From contig NZ_DASYGY010000009.1 of NCBI RefSeq assembly GCF_035999195.1, forward strand, positions 868,001 through 932,000: a stretch of 64,000 nt of DNA. The letters run 5' to 3'. A program made the position numbers and the translations under genes. How positions within the stretch are numbered: position 1 is the first letter of the stretch; each line of letters starts with the position of its first letter. Source of the DNA: Pseudoxanthomonas sp. (GTDB lineage Bacteria > Pseudomonadota > Gammaproteobacteria > Xanthomonadales > Xanthomonadaceae). The notes beneath the pieces were generated by a model. The model worked only from the letters and a program-made list of their open reading frames with translations, was not told the DNA's origin and searched no databases. Of the stretch, positions 17,097 to 26,276 are shown one piece after another.

Positions 17097-17906
17097 ATGC
17101 CATCCGCTTCCCCCATCGCCGCAGATCCCGGCCCCGTCGTCGCGCTGATGTATCACGCGCTGCATACCGGTGCGATGCCCGCCGGCCAGGACCCGCACTA
17201 CACGCTGCCGGCGGACGACTTCGAGCTGCAGATGCAGGACATCGCCGCCGCGGGCGGTGGCAGCAGTGCGGCCGCGCTGCTGCAGGGGACATCGCAGGCG
17301 CGCATCGTGGTCACCTTCGACGACGGCCACGTCAGCAACCATGCGGTGGCGCTCGCCGTGCTGTCCCGCCACGGCATCACCGCCGACTTCTTCATCAATC
17401 CCGCCACCGTCGGAACGCCCGGCTTCCTGGACTGGAACCAGCTGCGCGACATGGCCGACGCCGGCATGTCGATCCAGTCGCATGGCCACGATCACGTGTA
17501 CCTGACCCAGCTGGATGGGCCGACCCTGCGCCGGACCCTGAAGGCCGCGCGTGAGGAAATCGAGCAACAGGTCGGAACGGCGGTGACCCTGCTGGCGCCA
17601 CCCGGCGGCCGCATGCCGAAGGACCTGGTGTCCGTCGCGCAGGAATGCGGGTACACGCACGTGCTGTCGTCCGAACCGGGCATCCTGGACATCGCCCGGG
17701 GGACCTCGCAGGCCCTGCCCCGCATGGCGATGACCGCCGCCACCGGGCACCTGACGTTCCAGCGCTGGATCCGGCGCGATCAGGTGGCCATCGGCCATGA
17801 GCGGGTGCGCTACCGCGGCCTTTCGCTGGCCAAGCGCATGCTGGGCGATGCCGGTTACGAGCGGCTGCGCGCGGTCGCGCTCGGCGCATTGGGAAGGGGC
17901 GCATGA
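17097..17906 (+). CDS. Polysaccharide deacetylase (CE4/NodB-like)
   Basis: A 269-residue NodB-fold protein with no signal peptide. Motif 1 is VTFDDGH (about residues 71-77), motif 2 the metal-binding SHGHDH (about 127-132) and motif 3 APPGGRMP. It de-N-acetylates sugar residues using a divalent metal. It begins six bases after the barrel gene and overlaps the following glycosyltransferase by ATGA. Absence of an export signal suggests it acts on a lipid-linked or nucleotide-linked precursor in the cytoplasm, as in other XrtA-type loci. Confidence 0.87.
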   Translation: MPSASPIAADPGPVVALMYHALHTGAMPAGQDPHYTLPADDFELQMQDIAAAGGGSSAAALLQGTSQARIVVTFDDGHVSNHAVALAVLSRHGITADFFINPATVGTPGFLDWNQLRDMADAGMSIQSHGHDHVYLTQLDGPTLRRTLKAAREEIEQQVGTAVTLLAPPGGRMPKDLVSVAQECGYTHVLSSEPGILDIARGTSQALPRMAMTAATGHLTFQRWIRRDQVAIGHERVRYRGLSLAKRMLGDAGYERLRAVALGALGRGA

Positions 17907-19051
17907 CCATCCTGTTCTGGGCCTCGCTGGCGCTGGTCGCCTTTGCCTACGCAGGCTATCCGCTGTTGATGGCGCTGCTCGCGCGCGTCCGGCCCAGGCC
18001 GGTCCGCACCGGACACGCACTGCCGACGATCGACGTGCTGCTGGTCGTGCACAACGGCATGCGCGAGCTGCCGGCCAAGCTCGACAACCTGCTGGCCTTG
18101 GACTACCCCCCGGACCGCCTGCGCATCAACGTGGCGTGCGACGGCTGCACCGACGGCAGCGACCGGTTCGCCGCGCAGCGCGACACCGCGCGCATCCGCG
18201 TGTTCGCCTTCGCCGAGCGGCGCGGAAAGTCGGCCTGCCTCGGCAATGTGGTCCCCCTTCTCGATGCGGAGATCGTGCTGTTCAACGATGTGCGCCAGCG
18301 GATCGACCCGGGCGCCGCCCGGGCGCTGGTGGCGGCGCTGGCCGATCCCACCGTCGGTGCCGCGAGCGGCGAACTGGTGCTGCAGGCGCGCGAGGGTTAC
18401 GGGCAGGGTGTCGATGCCTACTGGCGCTACGAGAAAGCGATCCGCAGGCTGGAAAGCGCCAGCGGCTCGCTGGTCGGCGCAACCGGCGCCCTGTACGCCG
18501 CGCGACGGTCGCTCATACCCGAGATCCCGCCCGGCATCGTGCTGGATGACATGTGGATTCCGCTGGGCATCGCCGCGTCGGGACATCGCACCGTGTTCGT
18601 GCCGGCGGCGCTGGCGTTCGACCGCACCTCGGACAATCCTGTCGACGAAGAACGGCGCAAGCGGCGCACGCTGGCCGGCAACTTCCAGTTGATCCACCTG
18701 CGGCCGGCGCTCGCCATCCCGGGCGCGCATCCGCTCGCGTGGCGCCTGTGGGGCCACAAGTGGCTGCGCCTGCTCGCGCCCTGGCTGCTGGCGCTCGCGC
18801 TGCTGGCCAACGCCATCCTCGCGCTGCGCGGCGGCGTGCTGTACCCGCTGCTGTTCGCACTGCAACTGATCGCCTATGCGACCGCGGTGATGGGCCGCGG
18901 CTGGCCACGCCTTGCGACACTGCTGCCGGTGCGGCTGGCCACCGCGTTCCTCAGCCTCAATACCAGCGCCATGCTCGCCCTTGCGGACTACCTGCGCGAC
19001 CCCGAGGCGCACCTGTGGCAGACCACCCGACTGGAAGACGCGCACCGATGA
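17903..19051 (+). CDS. Family 2 glycosyltransferase, membrane-anchored
   Basis: A 382-residue GT2. An N-terminal TM (residues 3-26) precedes the GT-A domain with IDVLLVVHNG and NVACDGCTDGS; the metal-binding motif position reads FNDVRQ instead of the usual DxD. LDDMWIP supplies the candidate catalytic Asp, and RKRRTLAGN takes the place of the QxxRW-type motif. Two or three C-terminal TM segments follow (about 293-340). It transfers a sugar to a lipid-linked acceptor at the inner face; donor and linkage are unknown. It is translationally coupled on both sides by 4-bp overlaps. Confidence 0.85.
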   Translation: MTILFWASLALVAFAYAGYPLLMALLARVRPRPVRTGHALPTIDVLLVVHNGMRELPAKLDNLLALDYPPDRLRINVACDGCTDGSDRFAAQRDTARIRVFAFAERRGKSACLGNVVPLLDAEIVLFNDVRQRIDPGAARALVAALADPTVGAASGELVLQAREGYGQGVDAYWRYEKAIRRLESASGSLVGATGALYAARRSLIPEIPPGIVLDDMWIPLGIAASGHRTVFVPAALAFDRTSDNPVDEERRKRRTLAGNFQLIHLRPALAIPGAHPLAWRLWGHKWLRLLAPWLLALALLANAILALRGGVLYPLLFALQLIAYATAVMGRGWPRLATLLPVRLATAFLSLNTSAMLALADYLRDPEAHLWQTTRLEDAHR

Positions 19052-20280
19052 CGGCGACCCCTCCCCTGCAGCGCGCCGTGTACGTGGTGTCGCTGTTTCC
19101 CTGCTGGTCGGAAACGTTCATCGTGCGCGAGATCGCCGCACTGATCGAGAACGGCGTGGACGTACGGATCATTTCCCTGAAGAAGCCCTCCGAGACGCTG
19201 GTGCAGTCGGACGCCCAGGCCCTGATGGATCGCGTGCGGCATCCGCGCTCCACCCTGCATGCGATGTGGGGTACGGCGAAGGCCTTGCTGCGTCATCCGG
19301 TCGGCGTACTGGCCACGCTGTTCACGGTGATCGCCGGCAGCTGGCGTTCGCCGTCCGTGCTGGCCAAGTCGCTGGCGGCCTGGATGCGTGGCCTGGAACA
19401 CGTGGACTGGCTGCGCGATTTCGAGCCGCAGGTACTGCATGCGCACTGGGCCACGTACCCCTCGACTGCCGCCTGGACCCTGTCGCGCGTGCTGCGCCTG
19501 CCGTTCGGCTTCACCTGCCATGCGCACGACATCTTCATCGAGCGGCAGCTGATCGCCCGCAAGATCGAGGATGCCGCCGTGGCGGTGACCATCTCGCGCT
19601 TCAACGTGGAGTGGCTGGCCGAACGCGAAACCGTGCGCGCACGCGACAAGCTGCACGTCATCCACTGTGGCGTCGACCTGCGCGCGAACCCGTGGCAACC
19701 GGAGGGTCGTTCGCCGTTGCAGATCCTCACCGTCGGACGGCTGGATCCGATCAAGGGCTTTGCGACGCTGGTCGAGGCGCTCGCCCTGCTGTCGGCACGC
19801 GGCATCGATTTCCAGTGCCGCCTGCTGGGCTCCGGTCCACTGGACGCCTCGCTGCGCGCACTCGCGCAGGCCCGCGGCGTGGCCGGCAGGATCGAGTTCT
19901 GCGGCGCGCAACCGCAGGACGTGGTGAGGCGCTGGATGAGCGAGGCGGCCCTGTTCGTCCTCCCCTCCGAGGTGGCGCCGGACGGCAACCGCGACGGCAT
20001 CCCCGTGGCGCTGATGGAGGCGATGGCGACCGGCTGCCCCGTCGTCAGCACCCGTGTCTCCGGCATTCCCGAACTGATCGAAGACGGCGTCTCCGGCTTG
20101 CTGGTGGACGAGAAGCAGCCCGCCGCGCTGGCCGACGCCATGCAACGCCTGCTGCAGGACGCGGCGCTGCGGCAGCGGGTCGTCGGCGGCGCACGCATGA
20201 AGATCGAGCAGGAGTTCGACGCGCGCAAGGAGGCACGTCGCCTGCAGGACCTGATGGAGGGCGTGGCACATGCGCGCTAG
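19048..20280 (+). CDS. GT4 family glycosyltransferase
   Basis: A 410-residue GT-B enzyme. The N-terminal domain has SLFPCWSETFIVREI, seen in colanic-acid-type GT4 enzymes. The donor domain has TVGRLDPIKGF and the EX7E-type region DGIPVALMEAMATGCPVV. It is a soluble retaining transferase, presumably adding a sugar to the EPS repeat unit. The ATG overlaps the previous stop (ATGA), and the end overlaps the next gene by 11 bases. Confidence 0.88.
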   Translation: MTATPPLQRAVYVVSLFPCWSETFIVREIAALIENGVDVRIISLKKPSETLVQSDAQALMDRVRHPRSTLHAMWGTAKALLRHPVGVLATLFTVIAGSWRSPSVLAKSLAAWMRGLEHVDWLRDFEPQVLHAHWATYPSTAAWTLSRVLRLPFGFTCHAHDIFIERQLIARKIEDAAVAVTISRFNVEWLAERETVRARDKLHVIHCGVDLRANPWQPEGRSPLQILTVGRLDPIKGFATLVEALALLSARGIDFQCRLLGSGPLDASLRALAQARGVAGRIEFCGAQPQDVVRRWMSEAALFVLPSEVAPDGNRDGIPVALMEAMATGCPVVSTRVSGIPELIEDGVSGLLVDEKQPAALADAMQRLLQDAALRQRVVGGARMKIEQEFDARKEARRLQDLMEGVAHAR

Positions 20281-21442
20281 GAAACTCTTGGTGGTGAGCG
20301 ACGAAATGGAAGTGGGCGGCAGCCAGCGCCAGATCACCTACCTGCTCGGCGGGCTGGACCGCCGCCAGTGGCAACCCGAACTGGTCTTCTTCCGCAAGGA
20401 ATCCTTCCTGGTGCGCGACCTGCGGGCGCAGGGGATCGTGGTCCACCATGTCCCCAAGCGCGGCCGGCTGGATCCTCGCTTCGTGCTGGCCTATGCCGCA
20501 CTGCTGCGGCGCGAACGCTACGACCTGGTGCATGCCTTCTCGCTGACGGCCGAGCTGTGGACGCTCGTGGCCGGTTGGCTGGCCGGGCATCGACCGCCGT
20601 TGCTGGCTTCGATCCGCGGCCTGTATCTCGACGAGTCCGAACGGTTCTGGCGCATCAAGCGCTTCATCCTCTCCCGCTCTGCGGCCGTGATCGCCAATGC
20701 GCGCGCCGGTGCCGCCGCGGCGGCCGAGCGCGCAGGCGTGCCGGTCGCCAGCATCGATGTGGTGCCGAACGGACTGGTACCGCCGGAGCCCCTGCCACCC
20801 GGACAGCGCGACCTGCTGCGCCAGGCGATAGGTGCGCCGCCCGGGCGTCCGTTCGCGCTGTTCGTCGGCCGTCTGGTGAAGGAGAAGAACCCGGCCTGCC
20901 TGATGCGCGCGCTCGCCCGCATTCCGGCCGACGAGCGTCCCTGGGTGGCCCTGGCCGGCAACGGTCCGCTGCGTGGCGATATCGACGCGATGCGCGAGGC
21001 GGCCGGTCTGGACGCCGATGTACGTTTCCTAGGCGAACGCAAAGACACAGCCGCCCTGATGCAATCCGCCGATTTCCTGGTTCTTCCCTCCTCCTACGAA
21101 GGCATGTCGAACGTTCTCATGGAGGCCATGGCGGCCGGATGCCCGGTGGTGGCGTCGGCGGTCGGCGGCAATTCCGAACTGGTCGAGGACGACATCACCG
21201 GCCTGCTGTTCCCCAACGACGACGCCGACGCGCTTGCGCGATGCCTGCGATCGCTCGGAAAGGACGCCGCCCTGCGCCAGCGACTTTCGCTGCAGGCGGC
21301 GCAGGTGGCGCGGCAACGCTACTCCGTGGAGCAACTGGTGCGCACGACCACCAGCGTCTACGAACGCTGCCTGCGGGCGAGCGCCGCCGATGCCGGCAGC
21401 GTGCCGCTTTCGCCGGTCGGCTCCATACGGGACGACGCATGA
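20270..21442 (+). CDS. GT4 family glycosyltransferase
   Basis: A 390-residue GT-B protein. The acceptor domain has EVGGSQRQITYLLGGL, the donor domain ALFVGRLVKEKNP and the EX7E motif EGMSNVLMEAMAAGCPVV. No TM segment or signal is seen. It sits inside the tightly overlapping EPS operon, so it should build the same repeat unit as its neighbours. Sugar specificity cannot be derived from sequence alone. Confidence 0.88.
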   Translation: MRARKLLVVSDEMEVGGSQRQITYLLGGLDRRQWQPELVFFRKESFLVRDLRAQGIVVHHVPKRGRLDPRFVLAYAALLRRERYDLVHAFSLTAELWTLVAGWLAGHRPPLLASIRGLYLDESERFWRIKRFILSRSAAVIANARAGAAAAAERAGVPVASIDVVPNGLVPPEPLPPGQRDLLRQAIGAPPGRPFALFVGRLVKEKNPACLMRALARIPADERPWVALAGNGPLRGDIDAMREAAGLDADVRFLGERKDTAALMQSADFLVLPSSYEGMSNVLMEAMAAGCPVVASAVGGNSELVEDDITGLLFPNDDADALARCLRSLGKDAALRQRLSLQAAQVARQRYSVEQLVRTTTSVYERCLRASAADAGSVPLSPVGSIRDDA

Positions 21443-23226
21443 CCGTGGCCGGCTCGCTCTGCGAAGACTTCATCCTGGCCAGTGGACCGCAGGCAGCCGC
21501 CTGGCTGTCGGGCAAGGCCGGCCTGCAGCCGCTGGATACCGGCGACGGCACGCTGTGCGCCGCGGTCAGTGAGGGCGTGCGCCATGGCCGGCATGCGAAC
21601 GGCCGTCACTGGCTGGCGATCGCCGACCTGGTGGCGGGGCAGCTGGAGGAGGCGGCCGCAGAGGGCACGACGGCACCGCAACGCGCCTGGCGTGGCCGCT
21701 TCGCCTTCGCCAGTTGGCAGCCGGGGCAGTCGGAAGTGAGCGCGTTCATCGACCACTTCGGATCGTTGCCCCTGTTCTGGTACCGGCGCGATGGCCATTT
21801 CGCGCTCGCCACCGATCTTCGCCTGCTGCTCGACGCACCCGGCATCGGTCGCGACGTCGACCTGACGGCCGTCTACCACTATCTCAACTTCACCTGCATT
21901 CCGGCGCCGCTGACCATCCACCGCGACATCCGCCGCATCGAGCCGGGGTCCGTGCTGGCGCTGGATCACGCCGGCGAGCGTGGCGAGCGCTACTACCTTC
22001 CCGAGTACCCGGCCGACCTGCAGGGCAGCGACATCCAGCTCGCGCACGACCTGCGCGACCGCATGATCGCGACCGTGCAGGATTTCCGTCCGCACTCCGA
22101 TGGCGACTGGGGCTGCTTCCTCAGCGGCGGCACCGACAGCAGCAGCATCGTCAGCATCCTGGCGCGCCAGCCCGGCGCCCAGGTGCACAGCTGCTCCATC
22201 GGCTTTCCCGAGGCCGGCTACGACGAACTGGATTTCGCCCGTCTGGCCAGCGAGGCCTGTGGCGCCAAGCCGCACCTGGCCAGGGTCGACCGCCATCGTG
22301 CGCTCGGCTTGCTGGATTCGGTGATCGACGCCTACGACCAGCCCTTCGGCAACGCGTCGGCGGTGCCGACGCTGGCCTGCGCCGAGCTGGGGAACAGCCA
22401 GGGCTTCTCGACGATGCTCGGCGGCGACGGCGGCGACGAGATCTTCGGGGGCAACCAGCGCTACGCGAAGGACAAGGTGATGGAAGCCTTCTACCGGCTC
22501 CCGTCGCCGCTGAAGGCGGCCGCCCGCGCCGTCGGCGACGCCGTCGGCGGCGGCCATGTGCACGTGCTCAACCGCGTGCAGAACTTCGCCCGTCGCGGCT
22601 CGCTGCCGAATCCGGACCGCTTCTACACGGACGATTCCTTCGCGTCCGATTTCTACGGCGACCTGCTGACGCCGGCGTTCCGCTCGCAGGTGCCGCAGGA
22701 TGCCTCGCTGGACTTCATGCGTGGCGTGTACGCGACGGGTCCACGCACCGAACCGCTGCACCAGATCATGCGGCTGGACCTGCTGATGGCCATCGCGCAG
22801 AACGACCTGGTCAAGGTCCATCGCGCCTGCCGCCACCATGGCGTGTCCGTGCGTTTCCCGTACCTGGACCCGGCCCTGGTCGACTACTGCGGGCGCCTGG
22901 CGGCGCACTACAAGGTGCGTGGCCTGAAGAAGCGCTACCTGTTCAAGCAGGCCGTCGCCGACATCCTGCCGACCGAGATCCTGAGCAAGCGCAAGCAGGG
23001 CTTCGGGCTGCCCATCGCGATCTGGATGAAGGAAGATCCCGCCCTGCAGGCGCGCGTGCGGGAGGTACTGCTGGATCAGCGCACCCGCGAACGCGGCTGG
23101 GTGAATCCGGCCTTCATCGAACGCCTCGTCGACCTGCACATGGCCGGCGGCTGGGACCATTCCAACGCACTCTGGCAACTGCTGGTGCTGGAACTGTGGA
23201 TGCGGAGATACATGGATGCCCGTTGA
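21439..23226 (+). CDS. Asparagine-synthase-like amidotransferase lacking Cys2
   Basis: A 595-residue protein. The N-terminal half (1-200) has the class II glutaminase fold pattern but starts MTVAG rather than MCG, so the catalytic Cys2 is absent. The synthetase half has the PP-loop SGGTDSSS (about residue 230) and LGGDGGDEIFGG. Such enzymes activate a carboxylate with ATP and attach ammonia; in polysaccharide loci they amidate uronic acids. Without Cys2 it would need free ammonia, a partner glutaminase or another amine. It overlaps the flanking genes by 4 and 11 bases. A second, Cys-containing homologue lies 1.2 kb downstream. Confidence 0.82.
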   Translation: MTVAGSLCEDFILASGPQAAAWLSGKAGLQPLDTGDGTLCAAVSEGVRHGRHANGRHWLAIADLVAGQLEEAAAEGTTAPQRAWRGRFAFASWQPGQSEVSAFIDHFGSLPLFWYRRDGHFALATDLRLLLDAPGIGRDVDLTAVYHYLNFTCIPAPLTIHRDIRRIEPGSVLALDHAGERGERYYLPEYPADLQGSDIQLAHDLRDRMIATVQDFRPHSDGDWGCFLSGGTDSSSIVSILARQPGAQVHSCSIGFPEAGYDELDFARLASEACGAKPHLARVDRHRALGLLDSVIDAYDQPFGNASAVPTLACAELGNSQGFSTMLGGDGGDEIFGGNQRYAKDKVMEAFYRLPSPLKAAARAVGDAVGGGHVHVLNRVQNFARRGSLPNPDRFYTDDSFASDFYGDLLTPAFRSQVPQDASLDFMRGVYATGPRTEPLHQIMRLDLLMAIAQNDLVKVHRACRHHGVSVRFPYLDPALVDYCGRLAAHYKVRGLKKRYLFKQAVADILPTEILSKRKQGFGLPIAIWMKEDPALQARVREVLLDQRTRERGWVNPAFIERLVDLHMAGGWDHSNALWQLLVLELWMRRYMDAR

Positions 23227-24391
23227 TGCGCTGCGCGTGCTGATGGTGATGGAAGCCGCGTATCCGGCGCACAAGGGCGGTGGCGCCGAAGCGCAGGTGC
23301 GCACGCTTTCGCGCGGGCTGCGCGCCCGCGGCCACCGCGTGACCATCCTCGTGCCGCGCCTGCCCTGGGCGTCGCCGGCGAAGGTCGAACGCGTGGACGG
23401 CGCCGTGGTCTGCCGCCTGCCCTTCCTGCGCCTGCCGCTCATCGCCAGTCCGCTGCTGTGGGTGCAGACGGTCGCCTTCCTGTACGCACGCCGCCACCGC
23501 TACGACGCATGGCACGTCCATATCGCCCACCGCATGGCGGCGATCTGCGCGGTGCTGGGACCCTGGCTGGACAAGCGCGTACTGACCAAGGTGTCGGGCT
23601 GGTGGGAACTCGAAAAAGGCACGCTGGCGCCGCGCACCGGACTGGTCGACGCGCTGGCGCAGCGCGCGTTGCGGCGCACCGAAACCTGGCTGGCGATCAG
23701 CCGCCGCATCGCGCGCACGCTGGAAGCGCGCGGCATCCCGCCGGAGCGGATCGTCGCGCTGCCCAATGCGGTCGATACCCGGCGGTTCGCCGGCATCCGC
23801 CGCGACCCGGCGCTGCCGGCGCGCTTCGTCTTCATCGGGCGGCTGGAGGCGGAAAAGGGGCTGACCGTCCTGCTGGACGCCTTCTCGGACATCGCACCCA
23901 GCCACCCTGCCGCCAGCCTGCTGCTGGTCGGCACGGGCAGGCTGGAAGAAGAACTGCGGCAACGCGTCGATGCGCTCGGCCTGGGCGGACGCGTCGATTT
24001 CGCCGGTCATCGCGACGACATCGAGCGGCCGCTGGCCGACGGCAACATCGGCGTCCTGACGTCGCGGATCGAGGGCCTGTCCAACACGCTGCTGGAGTCG
24101 ATGGCCGCGGGCCTGCCGATGGTCGCCAGCCGCATCAGCGGCAACGAGGACTTCGTCCGCCCGGGCGAGAACGGCTGGCTGTTCGAACCGGGCGACCGCG
24201 CCGGGCTGGCCGCCTGCCTCGAGCAGGCGGCGGCACTCGACGGCGCCGCCCGCACCGCCATGGGCGACGCCGCGCGGACGACCGTGCGCAACCACGCGGG
24301 CCTCGACCAAGTGCTCAACCGGCTGGTGCAGCTGTATCGCGGCGAACGCCGCCTCGCCCACGGTGCCCCCGCGCACAACGGGAACGTCTGA
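23216..24391 (+). CDS. GT4 family glycosyltransferase
   Basis: A 391-residue GT-B enzyme. The N-terminus VLMVMEAAYPAHKGGGAEAQVRTL is the classic GT4 acceptor-loop arrangement with a Gly-rich turn. The donor domain has FIGRLEAEKGLTVLL and the EX7E-like motif EGLSNTLLESMAAGLPMV. It begins inside the last codons of the preceding amidotransferase gene (11-base overlap) and is separated by one base from the next. It probably completes the EPS repeat unit. Confidence 0.88.
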   Translation: MPVDALRVLMVMEAAYPAHKGGGAEAQVRTLSRGLRARGHRVTILVPRLPWASPAKVERVDGAVVCRLPFLRLPLIASPLLWVQTVAFLYARRHRYDAWHVHIAHRMAAICAVLGPWLDKRVLTKVSGWWELEKGTLAPRTGLVDALAQRALRRTETWLAISRRIARTLEARGIPPERIVALPNAVDTRRFAGIRRDPALPARFVFIGRLEAEKGLTVLLDAFSDIAPSHPAASLLLVGTGRLEEELRQRVDALGLGGRVDFAGHRDDIERPLADGNIGVLTSRIEGLSNTLLESMAAGLPMVASRISGNEDFVRPGENGWLFEPGDRAGLAACLEQAAALDGAARTAMGDAARTTVRNHAGLDQVLNRLVQLYRGERRLAHGAPAHNGNV

Positions 24392-24392
24392 C

Positions 24393-26273
24393 ATGTGCGG
24401 CATCGCAGGCCTCGTGGTCGCCCCCGGCCAGCCCACGCCCGATCCGGCGCTGGTCCGGCGCATGAACACCGTCATCCACCATCGCGGCCCCGACGACGAG
24501 GGTCTGCACCACGACGAGCGCGCGCTGCTGGGCATGCGCCGCCTGTCGATCATCGATGTCGGTGGCGGACACCAGCCGATGTACGGGGCGGACCGCCAGG
24601 TCTGCATCGTCTTCAACGGCGAGATCTACAACTACCGCGAACTGCGCGCGGGCCTGGAACGCGACGGCCATGCGTTCGCCAGCCAGAGCGATACCGAGGT
24701 GATCCTGCAGGGCTACCTGCGGGACGGCGTCGGCATCTTCGCGCAGCTGGACGGCATGTTCGGCGTCGCCATCTGGGACCGCCGCACGCAGGAACTGGTG
24801 CTGGCCCGCGACCGCCTGGGCGAGAAGCCCCTCTACTACGCGCACGACGAGCGTCGCGTGCTGTTCGGCTCCGAGCTGAAGTCGCTGCTGCAGTCGCCCG
24901 ACTGTCCGCGCGACCTCAACGACGACGCGCTGCGGGCCTATCTGGCCTACGGCTACGTCCCGTCGCCGTACAGCGTGTTCGCCGGCGTCAACAAGCTGCC
25001 GCCCGCGCACTTCCTGCGCTACCGCGACGGCAGGATCAGCCTGCACTGCTACTGGCAGCCGTCACTGTCGCCGAAGACCACGCTGGGCGAAGCGGACGCG
25101 GCGGAGCGGCTGGAAGAACTGCTGGACCGTGCGGTCGCCAGCCGGCTCGTATCCGACGTGCCGTTCGGCGCCTTCCTCAGCGGCGGGCTGGATTCGAGCA
25201 CGGTCGTCGCGCTGATGGCGCGCCACCTCGGCCAGCCGGTGAAGACCTTCACCATCGGCTTCAAGGAGGCGGCCTACAACGAGCTCGACGACGCGCGCCG
25301 CGTGGCAAAGCACCTGGGTACCGAACACCACGAGCTGGTGGTGGAGCCCGATGCCGTCGACCTGCTGCAGACCCTGGTCTGGCATTTCGACGAACCGTTC
25401 GCCGACTCGTCCGCCGTGCCCACGTTCCTCGTCTCGCAGCTCGCGCGGCAGCACGTGAAGATGGTGCTTACCGGCGACGGGGGCGACGAGATGTTCGGCG
25501 GCTACGACCGCTATCTCAAGCTGATGAAGCTCGAGCGCCTGGGTGCGATGCGGGGCGCGGCGGCGGCGGGACTGTCGCTGGCCGGTGCCATGGCGCCCAA
25601 TCCCTACGGCGAGCGGCTGGCGCGCGTCGGCGAGCGGCTGCGACTGCCGTTCGACGAACGCTACCTGAGCGGCGTGGCGGTGATGCGGTCCGACATCGCG
25701 CGGCACCTGCGCCCGCAGGCGGGCGGCAAGGACCACTTCCACCTGCCCGCACTGGCCCAGCCCGGCAGCGATCTGGGCGCCGGCGATGAACCGCTGGACC
25801 GCGCCGTCGCGATCGACCTGCAGAGTTACCTGCCCGACGACATCCTGGTGAAGCTGGACCGGATGGCGATGGCCGCCTCGCTCGAAGGACGCTCGCCTTT
25901 CCTGCAGCCGGACCTGGTGCAGTTCGCGCTGTCGCTGCCGGTGGGCTACCGCGTCCGCGACGGTCGCGGCAAGCATCTGCTGCGCGAGGTGGCCAACAAA
26001 TGGTTGCCGCCGCGAGCCATCAGCAAGCCCAAGCAAGGCTTCGCGATTCCGCTGGCCGACTGGTTCCGCGGACCGCTGCGCGCACTGGCGGCCGATACCT
26101 TCGGCAGCCGTGCCTTCCGCGAACGCGGCCTGCTGCAGCCCGCCGCGGCGCAGGCGCTGCTGCACGACCATCTGGAGCGCGGCATCGACCGCAGCGAGGC
26201 ACTGTGGCAATCGCTGTGCCTGGAGCTGTGGGCGCAGCGCTTCCTGGACGGCGACGCCGCCGCGGGAGCCTGA
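24393..26273 (+). CDS. asnB: Asparagine synthase (Gln-hydrolysing) / EPS amidotransferase
   Basis: A 626-residue protein with intact class II glutaminase start MCGIAG (Cys2), followed by the glutamine-site motifs RRLSIID and FNGEIYNY. The synthetase domain has SGGLDSST (about residue 264) and TGDGGDEMFGGY. The family is AsnB. Members in XrtA-type EPS loci are thought to amidate sugar uronates rather than make free Asn, and the neighbours favour that here. The start is set by the invariant MCG. It is followed three bases later by the polymerase/ligase gene. Confidence 0.88.
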   Translation: MCGIAGLVVAPGQPTPDPALVRRMNTVIHHRGPDDEGLHHDERALLGMRRLSIIDVGGGHQPMYGADRQVCIVFNGEIYNYRELRAGLERDGHAFASQSDTEVILQGYLRDGVGIFAQLDGMFGVAIWDRRTQELVLARDRLGEKPLYYAHDERRVLFGSELKSLLQSPDCPRDLNDDALRAYLAYGYVPSPYSVFAGVNKLPPAHFLRYRDGRISLHCYWQPSLSPKTTLGEADAAERLEELLDRAVASRLVSDVPFGAFLSGGLDSSTVVALMARHLGQPVKTFTIGFKEAAYNELDDARRVAKHLGTEHHELVVEPDAVDLLQTLVWHFDEPFADSSAVPTFLVSQLARQHVKMVLTGDGGDEMFGGYDRYLKLMKLERLGAMRGAAAAGLSLAGAMAPNPYGERLARVGERLRLPFDERYLSGVAVMRSDIARHLRPQAGGKDHFHLPALAQPGSDLGAGDEPLDRAVAIDLQSYLPDDILVKLDRMAMAASLEGRSPFLQPDLVQFALSLPVGYRVRDGRGKHLLREVANKWLPPRAISKPKQGFAIPLADWFRGPLRALAADTFGSRAFRERGLLQPAAAQALLHDHLERGIDRSEALWQSLCLELWAQRFLDGDAAAGA

Positions 26274-26276
26274 GCC

